NCBI GenBank assembly: GCA_945911015.1
Contig: CAMDZW010000026.1
Coordinates: forward strand, 1 to 52,383
Direction: 5' to 3'
DNA length: 52,383 nucleotides
Source of the DNA: an uncultured Propionibacteriaceae bacterium
GTDB taxonomy: Bacteria; Actinomycetota; Actinomycetes; Propionibacteriales; Propionibacteriaceae
Shown: positions 27,521 to 36,533 of the stretch, in pieces
How the letters are laid out: the number at the start of each line of letters is the position of its first letter
Numbering within the stretch: position 1 is the first letter of the stretch
Program-made: the position numbers and the translations under genes
The notes under the pieces: generated by a model
Databases searched by the model: none
Seen by the model: the letters and a program-made list of their open reading frames with translations, nothing else
What the model was told of the DNA's origin: nothing

Positions 27521-29053
27521 TCAGCTCTCCGCAGACTCACGCAGCTGGGCCAGCGCCCGGTCGATGCGGCGCAGCGACGATTCCTGTCCGAGCAGCTCCA
27601 ACGACTCGAACAGGGGCGGACTGATCCGCCGGCCCGAGATCGCTGCCCGCAGCGGCCCGAAGGCATGGCGGGGCTTCAGCCCCAGACCTTCGATCAGCGC
27701 GGCTCGCAGTGCGTCCTCGATCGACACCCGATCGAAGCTGGTCAGCGCCGCGAGCGCCTCGTGAGCTGCGGTGAGGGTCGGTACGGCATCGGGCTTCAGC
27801 CCGGCATCGGGTGCGATCTCGAGCTCGTCATCGGCCACGAACAGGAATCGCGCCAGGTCTCCGATCTCGGAGAGGGTATTCATCCGTTCCTGGACCAGAG
27901 GCACCAGATCGGTGATCAGACTCTGCTGGGCCGGGCTCGGCGGATCAGTGACCAGGCCGGCCGCGACCAGATGTGGAACCAGTCGGTCACCGAAGTCGGC
28001 AGGGCTGAGCCGGCGCATGTGGTCACCGTTGATGGCCAGGCACTTCTTCGGGTCGAACCGTGCCGGGCTGGCGTTGACGCGCAGGATGTCGAAGGCCTCG
28101 ATCATCTCGTCCATGGTGAACACATCGCGATCATCGGCGATCGCCCAGCCGAGCAGGGCCAGGTAATTGAGCAGGCCCTCGGGAAGGTAACCGTTCTCCT
28201 GGTACTCCAACAGGCCACTTCCCTTGTCCCGTTTGGAAAGCCGCTTGTTGCCCTCCCCCATCACGATCGGCAGGTGTCCGAAGATGGGCGTACGACCAGA
28301 GCCCACACCGATCGCGGCCAGTGCCTCGTACAGCACGATCTGACGTGGCGTCGACGACAACAGGTCCTCGCCACGCAGTACGTGGGTGATGCCCATCGTG
28401 GCGTCGTCGACCGGATTCACCAAGGTGTACAACGGCGAACCGTCACCACGCACGATCGCATAGTCGGGGACGTTCTCCGACGTGAACGTGACCGTTCCCC
28501 GTACGAGATCGTCGAAGCTGATGTCACCGTCGGGCACACGCATCCGGATCACTGCCCTGCGACCCTCGGCACGCAACGCATCCTGCTGGCCCACGGTCAG
28601 GTCGCGGCAGTGGCCGTCATAGCCGGACGGGGCGCCCTTGGGGCGTGTCTTGGCCCGAAGTTCCTGTTCCTCGGTGGTGCAGAAGCAGGGATAGGCGGCG
28701 CCGGACTCAATCAACTTGGCGACGACCTCATCGTGCAACTCGCGCCGCTGTGACTGGATGTAGGGGCCGTACTCACCCCCGACCTCTGGGCCCTCGTCCC
28801 AGTCAATCCCCAACCAGCGAAGGGATTCCAAGACATTGCGGTAGGACTCTTCGGTGCTGCGCGCCGCATCGGTGTCCTCGATCCGCAACACCATCGTGCC
28901 GCCATGGTGACGGGCGAAGACCCAGTTGAACAAGGCACTGCGGACATTGCCGACATGCAGGTTTCCGGTGGGCGATGGTGGGAACCGGACTCGGACCTGA
29001 GACGGCTCGAGACCACCCAGGACGTCGGAGTGTTCGCGTACGGTGGTGCTCAC
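27521..29053 (-). CDS. gltX: Glutamyl-tRNA synthetase
   Basis: A 510-residue class I synthetase. The HIGH-type motif is PSPTGNLHVGNVR near residue 26, and the KMSKS-type motif is NKRLSKRDKGS near residue 260. Length is normal. It would charge tRNA-Glu and, in organisms lacking GlnRS, also tRNA-Gln; both tRNA genes lie about 1 kb downstream on the same strand. The start overlaps the FAH-family stop in ATGA, so it is translationally coupled to that gene. Confidence 0.96.
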   Translation of the reverse strand: MSTTVREHSDVLGGLEPSQVRVRFPPSPTGNLHVGNVRSALFNWVFARHHGGTMVLRIEDTDAARSTEESYRNVLESLRWLGIDWDEGPEVGGEYGPYIQSQRRELHDEVVAKLIESGAAYPCFCTTEEQELRAKTRPKGAPSGYDGHCRDLTVGQQDALRAEGRRAVIRMRVPDGDISFDDLVRGTVTFTSENVPDYAIVRGDGSPLYTLVNPVDDATMGITHVLRGEDLLSSTPRQIVLYEALAAIGVGSGRTPIFGHLPIVMGEGNKRLSKRDKGSGLLEYQENGYLPEGLLNYLALLGWAIADDRDVFTMDEMIEAFDILRVNASPARFDPKKCLAINGDHMRRLSPADFGDRLVPHLVAAGLVTDPPSPAQQSLITDLVPLVQERMNTLSEIGDLARFLFVADDELEIAPDAGLKPDAVPTLTAAHEALAALTSFDRVSIEDALRAALIEGLGLKPRHAFGPLRAAISGRRISPPLFESLELLGQESSLRRIDRALAQLRESAES

Positions 29054-29889
29054 TTTTCTTCCTCCGTTGAACTTCCGGCCGCCGGACTGTCCGCGACGAC
29101 CGGGTTGGTGAGGGTGCCGATGCCCTCAATGGTGATGCTGACCTCCTGGCCGGGCACGATCCGCCCGACTCCGGCGGGCGTTCCGGTGAGGATGACGTCT
29201 CCGGGCAGCAGGGTCGTGAAGCTGGTGATCCACTCGATCAGCTCAGCGATCGGGTGAAGCATCAGATCGGTGTTGCCGTCCTGGCGCACGTCACCGTCGA
29301 CAGTGGTGGTGATCTGCAAGTGTCCGGCATCGTCGATCGGCACATGGGTGACGATCCAGGGACCGAGCGGGCAGAAGGTGTCCGACCCCTTGGCCCGAGC
29401 CCACTGCTTGTCAGGGCCCTGCAGGTCACGGGCAGTCACGTCGTTGGCGATGGTGTAGCCAAAGATCAGGTCCTGCGCCCGGGCGGCTGGAACCTCCTTG
29501 CCGATCCGGCCGATGACCACCGCAAGCTCACCCTCGTACGCGAGCTCGTCGGTGAAGCTGGGATGGATGATGGGCTCCCCCGGGCCGATCACCGAGGTGT
29601 TGGGCTTGAAGAAGGTCAACGGTGTCTGAGGGATCTCGTTGCCGAGCTCGGCGGCGTGCGCGGCGAAGTTGCGGCCGATCGCGACGATCTTGCTCCGCGG
29701 GATCACCGGACTGAGCAGGCGGGCCTCGGCGAGTGGGATCCGTTCGCCGGTGTAGTCCACCGATCCGACCAAGGGGTCACCGGTGATGACCGCGATGGTG
29801 TCGGGGTGTTCTCCCCGGTCCTCGGCCAGTTCGACCAGACCGTACCTGGGGTCACCCCCTGAAGCTGAGGCAAATCGAGCTACGCGCAT
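29050..29889 (-). CDS. Fumarylacetoacetate hydrolase family protein
   Basis: A 279-residue FAH-fold enzyme: AIGRNFAAHAAELG, FFKPNTSVIGPG, DELAYEGELAVVIGR (metal-binding Glu residues), GYTIANDVTARDLQ, AKGSDTFCPLGPWIV and GDVILTGTPAGVG. Family members hydrolyse or decarboxylate acylpyruvates and oxaloacetate-like acids; the substrate here is not defined. This gene precedes gltX in mycobacteria too. TAGGCT six bases before the ATG suggests a leaderless message for the whole FAH-gltX-CPBP unit. Confidence 0.92.
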   Translation of the reverse strand: MRVARFASASGGDPRYGLVELAEDRGEHPDTIAVITGDPLVGSVDYTGERIPLAEARLLSPVIPRSKIVAIGRNFAAHAAELGNEIPQTPLTFFKPNTSVIGPGEPIIHPSFTDELAYEGELAVVIGRIGKEVPAARAQDLIFGYTIANDVTARDLQGPDKQWARAKGSDTFCPLGPWIVTHVPIDDAGHLQITTTVDGDVRQDGNTDLMLHPIAELIEWITSFTTLLPGDVILTGTPAGVGRIVPGQEVSITIEGIGTLTNPVVADSPAAGSSTEEEK

Positions 29890-29937
29890 TGCCTCAGCCT
29901 ATCGAGCTTGGCCGCTTCCGCGTGTTTGGATGGACGT

Positions 29938-31230
29938 ATGGACCCTGTGATCTTTGATGCCGTGGACCTGATCCGCACCAAGCGGGACGGCGGATCGCTC
30001 ACCGATGAGCAGATCGACTGGCTGATCGGTGCCTTCACCGACGGTGAGGTCGCCGCAGAACAGATGGCCGCCATGGCGATGGCGATCTTCTTCAACGGGC
30101 TCGATCCGGCTGAGTTGCGCCGCTGGACCGAGGCGATGATCGGGACCGGCACCCGGATGGACTTCTCCTCGTTGAGCCGCCCGACGGCTGACAAACACTC
30201 CACGGGTGGGGTCGGAGACAAGATCACCCTCCCGTTGGCTCCGCTGGTCGCAGCCTGCGGAGTCGCCGTTCCTCAACTCTCCGGGCGCGGACTGGGCCAC
30301 ACCGGCGGCACCTTGGACAAGCTCGAAGCCATCAAGGGGTGGCGGGCCCGCCTTTCCAACGACGAGATGCTCACCCAGCTGGAGGACGTCGGCGCGGTCA
30401 TCTGCGCGGCCGGCAGCGGACTGGCTCCGGCCGACAAGTTGCTCTACGCATTGCGCGATGTCACCGGCACGGTCGAGTCGATCCCGTTGATCGCCAGCTC
30501 CATCATGAGCAAGAAGATCGCCGAGGGCACCGGGTCGCTGGTGCTCGATGTCAAGGTGGGCAGTGGCGCCTTCATGAAGGATCTGGACCATGCTGCCGAG
30601 CTTGCCCGGACCATGGTCGGCCTGGGCACGGCAGCCGGCGTCGGCACAGTGGCATTGCTCACCGACATGGAGACCCCGCTGGGCCGGACTGCCGGCAACG
30701 GGCTGGAAGTGGCCGAGTCGGTCGAGGTGCTCTCCGGCGGCGGACCGGCCGACGTGGTGGAGCTGACGATCGCACTGGCCCAGGAGATGGTGGCTGCCGC
30801 TGGGGTCGCCGCTGATCCAGCTGAGGTGTTGGCCTCGGGCCGGGCCATGGATGTGTGGCGCCGCATGATCAGCGCCCAAGGGGGTGATCCCGACGCACCA
30901 CTGCCTCGTGCCCGGCATGTCGAGCAGGTGCGCGCCGATCGCGACGGCGTGCTGACCGGTCTCGATGCGTACGCGGTGGGCGTCGCGGCCTGGCGACTCG
31001 GTGCCGGACGGGCCCGCAAGGAGGATCCGGTGCAGGCTGCTGCCGGCGTTGAGTGGCACCACGGTGTCGGCGATCCGGTGCGCACCGGCGAGGTCATCCT
31101 CTCCCTTCACACCGACACCCCGGACCGGATCGCTCGGGCCAAGGAAGCACTGGTCGGCGCCTGGCAGATCGGCGACGACGCTCCTGCCGCACGGCCCGTT
31201 GTGCTGGACAGGATTGACCACGCCGGATGA
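29938..31230 (+). CDS. deoA: Thymidine phosphorylase
   Basis: A 430-residue pyrimidine-nucleoside phosphorylase: DAVDLIRTKRDGGSLTDEQI at the N-terminus, then DKHSTGGVGDKITLPL (phosphate binding), LSGRGLGHTGGTLDKLE and LPLIASSIMSKK-like VESIPLIASSIMSKK. It splits thymidine into thymine and deoxyribose-1-phosphate. I chose the ATG at 29938 because family similarity starts there. It overlaps the kinase gene that follows in ATGA, and it is divergent from the FAH-family gene 48 bp away. Confidence 0.95.
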   Translation: MDPVIFDAVDLIRTKRDGGSLTDEQIDWLIGAFTDGEVAAEQMAAMAMAIFFNGLDPAELRRWTEAMIGTGTRMDFSSLSRPTADKHSTGGVGDKITLPLAPLVAACGVAVPQLSGRGLGHTGGTLDKLEAIKGWRARLSNDEMLTQLEDVGAVICAAGSGLAPADKLLYALRDVTGTVESIPLIASSIMSKKIAEGTGSLVLDVKVGSGAFMKDLDHAAELARTMVGLGTAAGVGTVALLTDMETPLGRTAGNGLEVAESVEVLSGGGPADVVELTIALAQEMVAAAGVAADPAEVLASGRAMDVWRRMISAQGGDPDAPLPRARHVEQVRADRDGVLTGLDAYAVGVAAWRLGAGRARKEDPVQAAAGVEWHHGVGDPVRTGEVILSLHTDTPDRIARAKEALVGAWQIGDDAPAARPVVLDRIDHAG

Positions 31231-32171
31231 CTGGTCGCGAGTTCGTCCTTCCGGAGATGGTGCGCGGCAAGCTGGCTGCCGCCCACGGTGCCGGTGCCGA
31301 CTGGCTGGCCTCGCTCCCCCACCTGGTCGCCGATCTGGAGCGACGCTGGACTCTGACCGTCGGTGAGGTCCTGGACGGAGGCAGCACTTCCTTTGTTGCC
31401 AGGACGGCACGCGGTGACGGAGGCTCGGCAATCCTCAAGATCGCCGTCCCCGGGCAGCGGGTCGATGACCAGATCGACGTCCTCGAACGAGCGGCGGGGT
31501 GGGGTTACGCCCGGATGTATGCCCACGACCGCGTCCACCAGGCGTTGTTGCTGGAGCCACTCGGCCCCTCGGTCGACCGGCTCGGACTGTCCCCCGAGGA
31601 ACAGGTCGACATCCTGTGCGCGACGCTGCACCGCGCCTGGCAGGTGCCGCGGGGACCCGGGCAGGATGTCGCGCCCGAGGAGGAGAAGGCGGCCGCACTC
31701 GGGCGGTACGTCAACCAGGCCTGGCAGGAGCTGGGACGCCCCTGCCCCCGCGAGGTCATCGACCGTGCGCTGATCTGCTCCGAGCGACGAGCCGCAGCCT
31801 TCGACCTGGATCGCGCCGTTGTCGTGCACGGCGACCCCCACCCCGGAAACTGCCTGCAGTCGCTTTCGGACCGCCCTGATGCCGAAGCCGGTTTCGTCTT
31901 CGTCGATCCGGACGGTTTCCTGGCCGATCCCGGCTATGACCTGGGTGTGGTGCTGCGTGACTGGTGTCCGCAGTTGCGTCACGACCCGGATCTGCTGCCA
32001 CGTCTGTGTCGTCAGATGGCCGACCGGACCGGGGTCGAACCCGCTGTCATCTGGGAGTGGGGTCTCCTGGAACGCGTCTCGACCGGGCTGTTCATGATGG
32101 AATTCGGCGCCGAGCCTCAGGGCCGCGACTTCCTCGCCTCGGCGGCACTGGTAGGATCTGCATCTCCGTGA
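31227..32171 (+). CDS. Aminoglycoside phosphotransferase-like kinase, APH(6)/hydroxyurea-kinase type
   Basis: A 314-residue protein-kinase-fold small-molecule kinase. It has an N-lobe with GGSAILKIAVPG (ATP-binding Lys), the Brenner motif VVHGDPHPGNCLQ and the metal motif VFVDPDGFLADPGYDL. It resembles the PF04655 family that includes streptomycin 6-kinase, though most chromosomal members have no proven role in resistance. The ATGA overlap with deoA implies coupled translation, so a nucleoside or deoxyribose-related substrate is a reasonable alternative. It ends 17 bp before the convergent ABC exporter gene. Confidence 0.82.
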   Translation: MTGREFVLPEMVRGKLAAAHGAGADWLASLPHLVADLERRWTLTVGEVLDGGSTSFVARTARGDGGSAILKIAVPGQRVDDQIDVLERAAGWGYARMYAHDRVHQALLLEPLGPSVDRLGLSPEEQVDILCATLHRAWQVPRGPGQDVAPEEEKAAALGRYVNQAWQELGRPCPREVIDRALICSERRAAAFDLDRAVVVHGDPHPGNCLQSLSDRPDAEAGFVFVDPDGFLADPGYDLGVVLRDWCPQLRHDPDLLPRLCRQMADRTGVEPAVIWEWGLLERVSTGLFMMEFGAEPQGRDFLASAALVGSASP

Positions 32172-32188
32172 CCCGGCACTGGCCGGAC

Positions 32189-33949
32189 TCAGGACGTCTG
32201 TTCGGCAAACAGCGTCGCAAATCGTCCACCGGCACGGAGCAGTTCACCAAACGGGCCGTGCTCGACGACCTGGCCATGGTCGAAGACGTAGATGTGGTCC
32301 ATCTCGCGCAGCGTCCAAGCCCGGTGCGAGACCACGATCGTGATGTGGCTGTCCTTGACCCTGCGGAGGTCAGCGAAGATGTCGCGCTCAGCCTCTGCAT
32401 CGATGGCCGACGTCGGTTCGTCAAGGATCCAGATGGGCGCCGCGCGCAGATGGATCCGAGCCAGCGCAATGCGTTGCCACTGACCGCCGGACAAACCGGA
32501 GCCGCCCCACTGTTCGCCAAGTTGGGTGTCCAGACCATCCGGCAGGGCACGGACGAAGTCGGCCGCGTGGGCACGTTCCAATGCCTCCCAGATCTGCGCA
32601 TCGGCCACGTCGGAGTCCGGCGTCCCCAGGGCGACTGTCTCGCGACAGGTCAACTCGTACCGGCCGAATTCCTGGGTCAGCAGTCCGAACTGCGCAAGCC
32701 GATCCGCCGTCGTCAGTGAGGTGGCCTCGACGCCGTCGAGGGTGACTGACCCGCGGTCCGGGTTGACGACTCCCAGAACTGCGTTCAGTGCGGTCGTCTT
32801 GCCAGCACCGTTGACCCCGACCAGGGCAATGATCTGCCCGCGCCGCGCTTCGAAACTCACCCCACGCAGCGCAGGTCGGGCGGCCCCGGGATAGCGGTGA
32901 TGGACCCGGTTGACGGCAAGACGATCGACCGTGGTCGCCGGCCGCCCCGGTGGGGTGGGCGGCAGGGCAGCCACCATCTGGTGGTAGAGGTCGGCCTTCG
33001 GAGCAGCCGTCACCATCTGACCAAAGGCATTCCCGCACGAACGCATCGCGTGAATGCCGGAGATGATCCCCGCGATCGAGGCTGCCGCTCCAGCCGGGTT
33101 GGTCGAACTGAACACCATCGCTGCCAACGCACCACCGAGCAGAATTGCCGTGCCCGCTGCACAGGCAAGCTCCATGCGGGTCCCGAAGCGGGTCAGTTCC
33201 TCGAGGACCTTGACGTAGTCGCGTCGTGCCATGACCGCAAGACGGGCGACCTTGTGCCCGGACTGCAATGTGGCCAGCTCTGTCCCCGAGCGTTGCTGGA
33301 GCAGCTGCTCAGTGAGGTGGTTGGCTCGCCGGCTTGCCCTGGCCAGCCGCGGCAGGCCCGCAAGCTCGACTCTGGCGATCAGGGTGAATGCAAGCACGGT
33401 CGGCGCCAGGCTCGCTCCCACCAGCACCCCGGACAGGGGATTGAACGTGCCAATCGTCACGCACAACGACACCGCGGTGATCACCGTGGTGATCAGCTGG
33501 AGAGCCTGACCCGGGACCGATGCCATCCCGGGGGCAGCGATTCCGAGCTGCGCGGTCTCCACGTTGCGGACGAAGCCCCCGTCGGCCAGCTGTCGTGGCG
33601 TGGCTCGGCTGACTGCGGACAGCAGCTCGGCCTGGTAGCGCACCATCAACCGCAGCCCGAGTCGATGACTCGCTTGCCACGCGACCTGGCCGAGGGGAAA
33701 GGCCGCTGCCACCACCACTGTGAGCAGCACCAGCGGGATCACCAGCCCTCGACCGTAGGGCCCGGTCGCGAGCCGGTCCAGCAGAAGACTGATCAGCAGG
33801 ACCTGCAAGGCGGGGACGATCGCCTGGACCAGGTGCAGCACCATGGTGATCATCAGCCAACCACGGCTCCACCGAGCTGCATCTTGCAACCCGCGGCCGG
33901 CGCAGGACAGGGCCAACAGGACAGAACGACATGAAGACAATGCCGCCAT
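32189..33949 (-). CDS. ABC exporter with fused membrane and ATPase domains
   Basis: About 586 residues. The N-terminal half holds about five to six membrane segments and the long intracellular loops of type IV ABC exporters. The C-terminal ATPase has Walker A VGVNGAGKTT, signature LSGGQWQRIALARI, Walker B IWILDEPTSAID and the switch region VVSHR. It resembles exporters of peptide or antibiotic gene clusters, but no precursor or modification gene is nearby. I chose the ATG at 33949 with GAGAGG about ten bases upstream; the GTG at 33961 is possible. A TAGCGT at 34078-34083 may be its -10, giving a leader of about 120 nt. Confidence 0.88.
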   Translation of the reverse strand: MAALSSCRSVLLALSCAGRGLQDAARWSRGWLMITMVLHLVQAIVPALQVLLISLLLDRLATGPYGRGLVIPLVLLTVVVAAAFPLGQVAWQASHRLGLRLMVRYQAELLSAVSRATPRQLADGGFVRNVETAQLGIAAPGMASVPGQALQLITTVITAVSLCVTIGTFNPLSGVLVGASLAPTVLAFTLIARVELAGLPRLARASRRANHLTEQLLQQRSGTELATLQSGHKVARLAVMARRDYVKVLEELTRFGTRMELACAAGTAILLGGALAAMVFSSTNPAGAAASIAGIISGIHAMRSCGNAFGQMVTAAPKADLYHQMVAALPPTPPGRPATTVDRLAVNRVHHRYPGAARPALRGVSFEARRGQIIALVGVNGAGKTTALNAVLGVVNPDRGSVTLDGVEATSLTTADRLAQFGLLTQEFGRYELTCRETVALGTPDSDVADAQIWEALERAHAADFVRALPDGLDTQLGEQWGGSGLSGGQWQRIALARIHLRAAPIWILDEPTSAIDAEAERDIFADLRRVKDSHITIVVSHRAWTLREMDHIYVFDHGQVVEHGPFGELLRAGGRFATLFAEQTS

Positions 33950-33993
33950 CGCGGAACGCACCTCTCATCAACACAGTGGAATTGGGCACGCTC

Positions 33994-34008
33994 ACGCAAC
34001 CGTTGCGT
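33994..34008. promoter_or_regulatory. Perfect 15-bp dyad upstream of the ABC exporter
   Basis: ACGCAAC-C-GTTGCGT is a perfect palindrome around a central base, about 45 bp upstream of the exporter start. A second hairpin, GTCCC/GGGAC, lies at 34035-34047. The dyad has the size of a repressor operator. The rest of 33962-34150 has no credible coding sequence. Confidence 0.45.
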
Positions 34009-34150
34009 TGCATGCCCTCACCAAGTGCAGTGCCGTCCCCGAGGGACCCAGAGGCAGATGGCCGATGGACAAGTCCTACGCTAACGCGCCTGGCGGTGGA
34101 CCACCAGCGCGACACCACCGATCAGACCGAGGCGACGGGCCGTGCCGGCA

Positions 34151-34798
34151 TCAGATCCCCGCCAGTCCGAGGAAGCTGCGCAACGGCCCAGCACCGGTGG
34201 TGTGGATCGGGTCGGTCCGGACCAGGTCCTGCGGGGTGAGCACGAAGGACTGTTCGATGGCCAGCTCTGATTCCCGCGCCACCCGGCGGGTGCCGTTGTT
34301 GCGATAGCCGACCTTGCGGCTGACCGCCAGCGATGCTGGGTTGTCCTGGAAGGCATGCGAGGTCACTTCGGCGGCACCGAGTTCATCGAAGGCGAAGGCA
34401 CACACGGCCCGCCGCATCCGGGTCCCGATCCCCCGCCCCTGGTGGCGCAGGGCAAGCCATGACCCGGTTTCGACCGTCCGGACCACGGGGAAGTTCTTCG
34501 CCGTGATCCCCTGGGTCCCGACCAACTCACCACCAACACGTACGACGAACTGCAGGTCCCAGTCATCGGGCGTGCACCCGGTCTTGGTCCGCGCCATGAA
34601 GCGCATGTACTCCGCGGGCGCCTCGTGGTCGCTGCGTCTGGTCCACGGAAACAAGAAGGGCATCCGATCGGGATCGTGGATCCCCGACCTCACCAGCTCG
34701 ACCAGCTCGGGAGCATCGGACTCCCGCATGATCTGCAGCTCGAGGTCGGCTTCGGTGATCCGCACCCCGTACGGGGGCCAGATGTCGGTGAGATCCAT
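34151..34798 (-). CDS. GNAT family N-acetyltransferase
   Basis: A 215-residue acetyltransferase of the RimJ/RimL-like type: LELQIMRESDAPELVELV, the acetyl-CoA loop ALRHQGRGIGTRMRRAV and HAFQDNPASLAVSRKVGYR near the C-terminus. It begins MDLTDIWPPYGVRI, typical of actinobacterial GNATs of this group. The acceptor is unknown. It lies upstream of the ABC exporter on the same strand but about 200 bp apart, and is preceded by cimA transcription from 34846, so it may be read from the cimA promoter too. Confidence 0.88.
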   Translation of the reverse strand: MDLTDIWPPYGVRITEADLELQIMRESDAPELVELVRSGIHDPDRMPFLFPWTRRSDHEAPAEYMRFMARTKTGCTPDDWDLQFVVRVGGELVGTQGITAKNFPVVRTVETGSWLALRHQGRGIGTRMRRAVCAFAFDELGAAEVTSHAFQDNPASLAVSRKVGYRNNGTRRVARESELAIEQSFVLTPQDLVRTDPIHTTGAGPLRSFLGLAGI

Positions 34799-34845
34799 CC
34801 ACTCATCCCATCGCAGGGACGGTCGCCGCGCAACGGGGTTTCCTC

Positions 34846-36456
34846 TCAGCCGGCCTTGACCAGTCCGTACAGATAGGCATCGCTGAGGGCCTCCCAGGAG
34901 GCCTCGATGACGTTGGTGCCGACGCCGACCGTGGTCCAGACCCGCTCCCCGTCCCGGGTGTCAATCAGCACCCGTACCGAAGCATCAGTGCCGTGACCGG
35001 AGTCGATGATCCGGACACGGTAGTCAGTCAGGTCGTAGTGCATGACGTCGGGGAAGGCATGTTGCAGCGCACCACGGAGCGCTTCGGCCAGCGCATCGAC
35101 CGGGCCGTTGCCCTCACCGACCACGGCTCGGGCCTCGTCCTTGGCCGTCAACTTCACCGTGGCCTCGGTGACGGCCGCATCCTCGCGGGCGGCTTGGGTG
35201 AGCACCCGCCAGTTGAGGATGCTGAACGGCTTCTCCAACTGGCCCAGGCAGTCCCGCAGCAACAGTTCGAAGGAGGCGTCAGCGGCCTCGTAGCTGTAGC
35301 CATTGGCCTCTCTTCCCTTGACCACATCGGTGATCTGGGCGGCCAGGTCACGGTCGGACAGGTCGAAGCCGAGTTCTTCACCCTTGATCTGGATGTTGGC
35401 GCGGCCCGCCATGTCGGAGATCAACATCCGCATGTCATTGCCGACCTGGGCCGGATCGATGTGCTGATAAAGATTCGGGTCAACCTTGATCGCACTGGCG
35501 TGTAGGCCGGCCTTGTGCGCGAAGGCGGAGACCCCGACATATGGCTGACGGGGCGAGTCAGGCACATTGGTCACGGCGCTGATCGCATGGGAGATCCTGG
35601 TCAGCTCGGTCAGCGAATCCGCGTGCGGCAGCACTGACCAGCCGTACTTCAGCTCCAGATTGGCCAGCACGGTCCCCAGATCGGCATTGCCGGTGCGTTC
35701 GCCGTACCCGTTGATGGTGCCCTGGACGTGCATCGCTCCGGCCTCGACCGCGGCCATCGTGTTCGCCACCGCACAGCCGGTGTCGTTGTGGCAGTGGATG
35801 CCCAGCGGCAGTCCGAGCTCGGCGACCTCGCCGACGATCTGGTTGACCCAGCTCGGCAACATCCCACCATTGGTGTCGCACAGGACGGCGACCTCGGCGC
35901 CTGCCTCGGCGACAGTGCGCAGGACCTCGCGACTGTAGGCAGAGTTGCGCAGCCACCCGTCGAAGAAGTGTTCACAGTCGATGAAGACCCGCATGCCTTC
36001 GGACCGCAGGTGGGTGACGGTGTCACGGATCATCTCGAGGTTCTCCTCGAGGGTGGTCCGCAGTGCGCGCTGGACGTGGCCGTCGTGCGACTTCGCCACC
36101 AAACAGGCCACCTGTGCCCCCGAAGCCAGGGTCGCCGCCACCAGCGGGTCATCGGCTGCCTTGCCGCCAGCACGGCGGGTCGAACCGAAGGCAACCAGGG
36201 CCGCATTCTTCAACAGCAGGTCACCGCGGGCAACGGCGGAGAAGAATTCGGTGTCGTTGGGGTTGGCCCCGGGCCATCCACCCTCGATGAAGCTGACGCC
36301 GAGCTCGTCGAGCAACGTTGCAATCCGGATCTTGTCCGGCACGGACAGCCTCAGCCCCTCCTGTTGGGCTCCGTCGCGCAGTGTGGTGTCGAAGACGTGG
36401 AAGGTCTCCGGCTGCTGTGGCTGCAGGTCGGACAGGGTGGTCATCGGGGTGGACAT
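34846..36456 (-). CDS. cimA: (R)-citramalate synthase
   Basis: A 536-residue LeuA-family enzyme of the CimA branch: [36 protein letters not shown] (typical of CimA), [17 protein letters not shown] (metal-binding His), [15 protein letters not shown], and a C-terminal regulatory domain of about 130 residues. It condenses pyruvate with acetyl-CoA, opening a threonine-independent isoleucine route. I chose the ATG at 36456 with AGGGGA upstream. The leader between it and ilvE carries an Ile-rich mini-ORF and terminator (36504-36605). Confusion with isopropylmalate synthase is unlikely given the motif pattern. Confidence 0.92.
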   Translation of the reverse strand: MSTPMTTLSDLQPQQPETFHVFDTTLRDGAQQEGLRLSVPDKIRIATLLDELGVSFIEGGWPGANPNDTEFFSAVARGDLLLKNAALVAFGSTRRAGGKAADDPLVAATLASGAQVACLVAKSHDGHVQRALRTTLEENLEMIRDTVTHLRSEGMRVFIDCEHFFDGWLRNSAYSREVLRTVAEAGAEVAVLCDTNGGMLPSWVNQIVGEVAELGLPLGIHCHNDTGCAVANTMAAVEAGAMHVQGTINGYGERTGNADLGTVLANLELKYGWSVLPHADSLTELTRISHAISAVTNVPDSPRQPYVGVSAFAHKAGLHASAIKVDPNLYQHIDPAQVGNDMRMLISDMAGRANIQIKGEELGFDLSDRDLAAQITDVVKGREANGYSYEAADASFELLLRDCLGQLEKPFSILNWRVLTQAAREDAAVTEATVKLTAKDEARAVVGEGNGPVDALAEALRGALQHAFPDVMHYDLTDYRVRIIDSGHGTDASVRVLIDTRDGERVWTTVGVGTNVIEASWEALSDAYLYGLVKAG

Positions 36457-36503
36457 CAGGTCCCCTTTGCAAAAGGTCGGGTGTCGGAGCATCTCCAGCA
36501 ACG

Positions 36504-36532
36504 AAAAAACCCCCCGTTCTCGACAGGAGGTT
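36504..36532 (-). terminator. Attenuator terminator before cimA
   Basis: On the minus strand AACCTCC pairs with GGGGGTT (one G-U pair) around an 11-nt loop, and a run of six T residues overlaps and follows the right arm. It is one of only two hairpins with a clear T run in the window. It lies about 48 bp before the cimA ATG and after the mini-ORF at 36561, so it acts on the leader transcript. Confidence 0.8.
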
Positions 36533-36533
36533 C

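Noticed and set aside
32189-34798. ABC exporter plus GNAT plus kinase as a peptide antibiotic cluster.
   Set aside because: No precursor peptide or modification enzyme was found in the gaps, and the three genes are on different strands with separate control.
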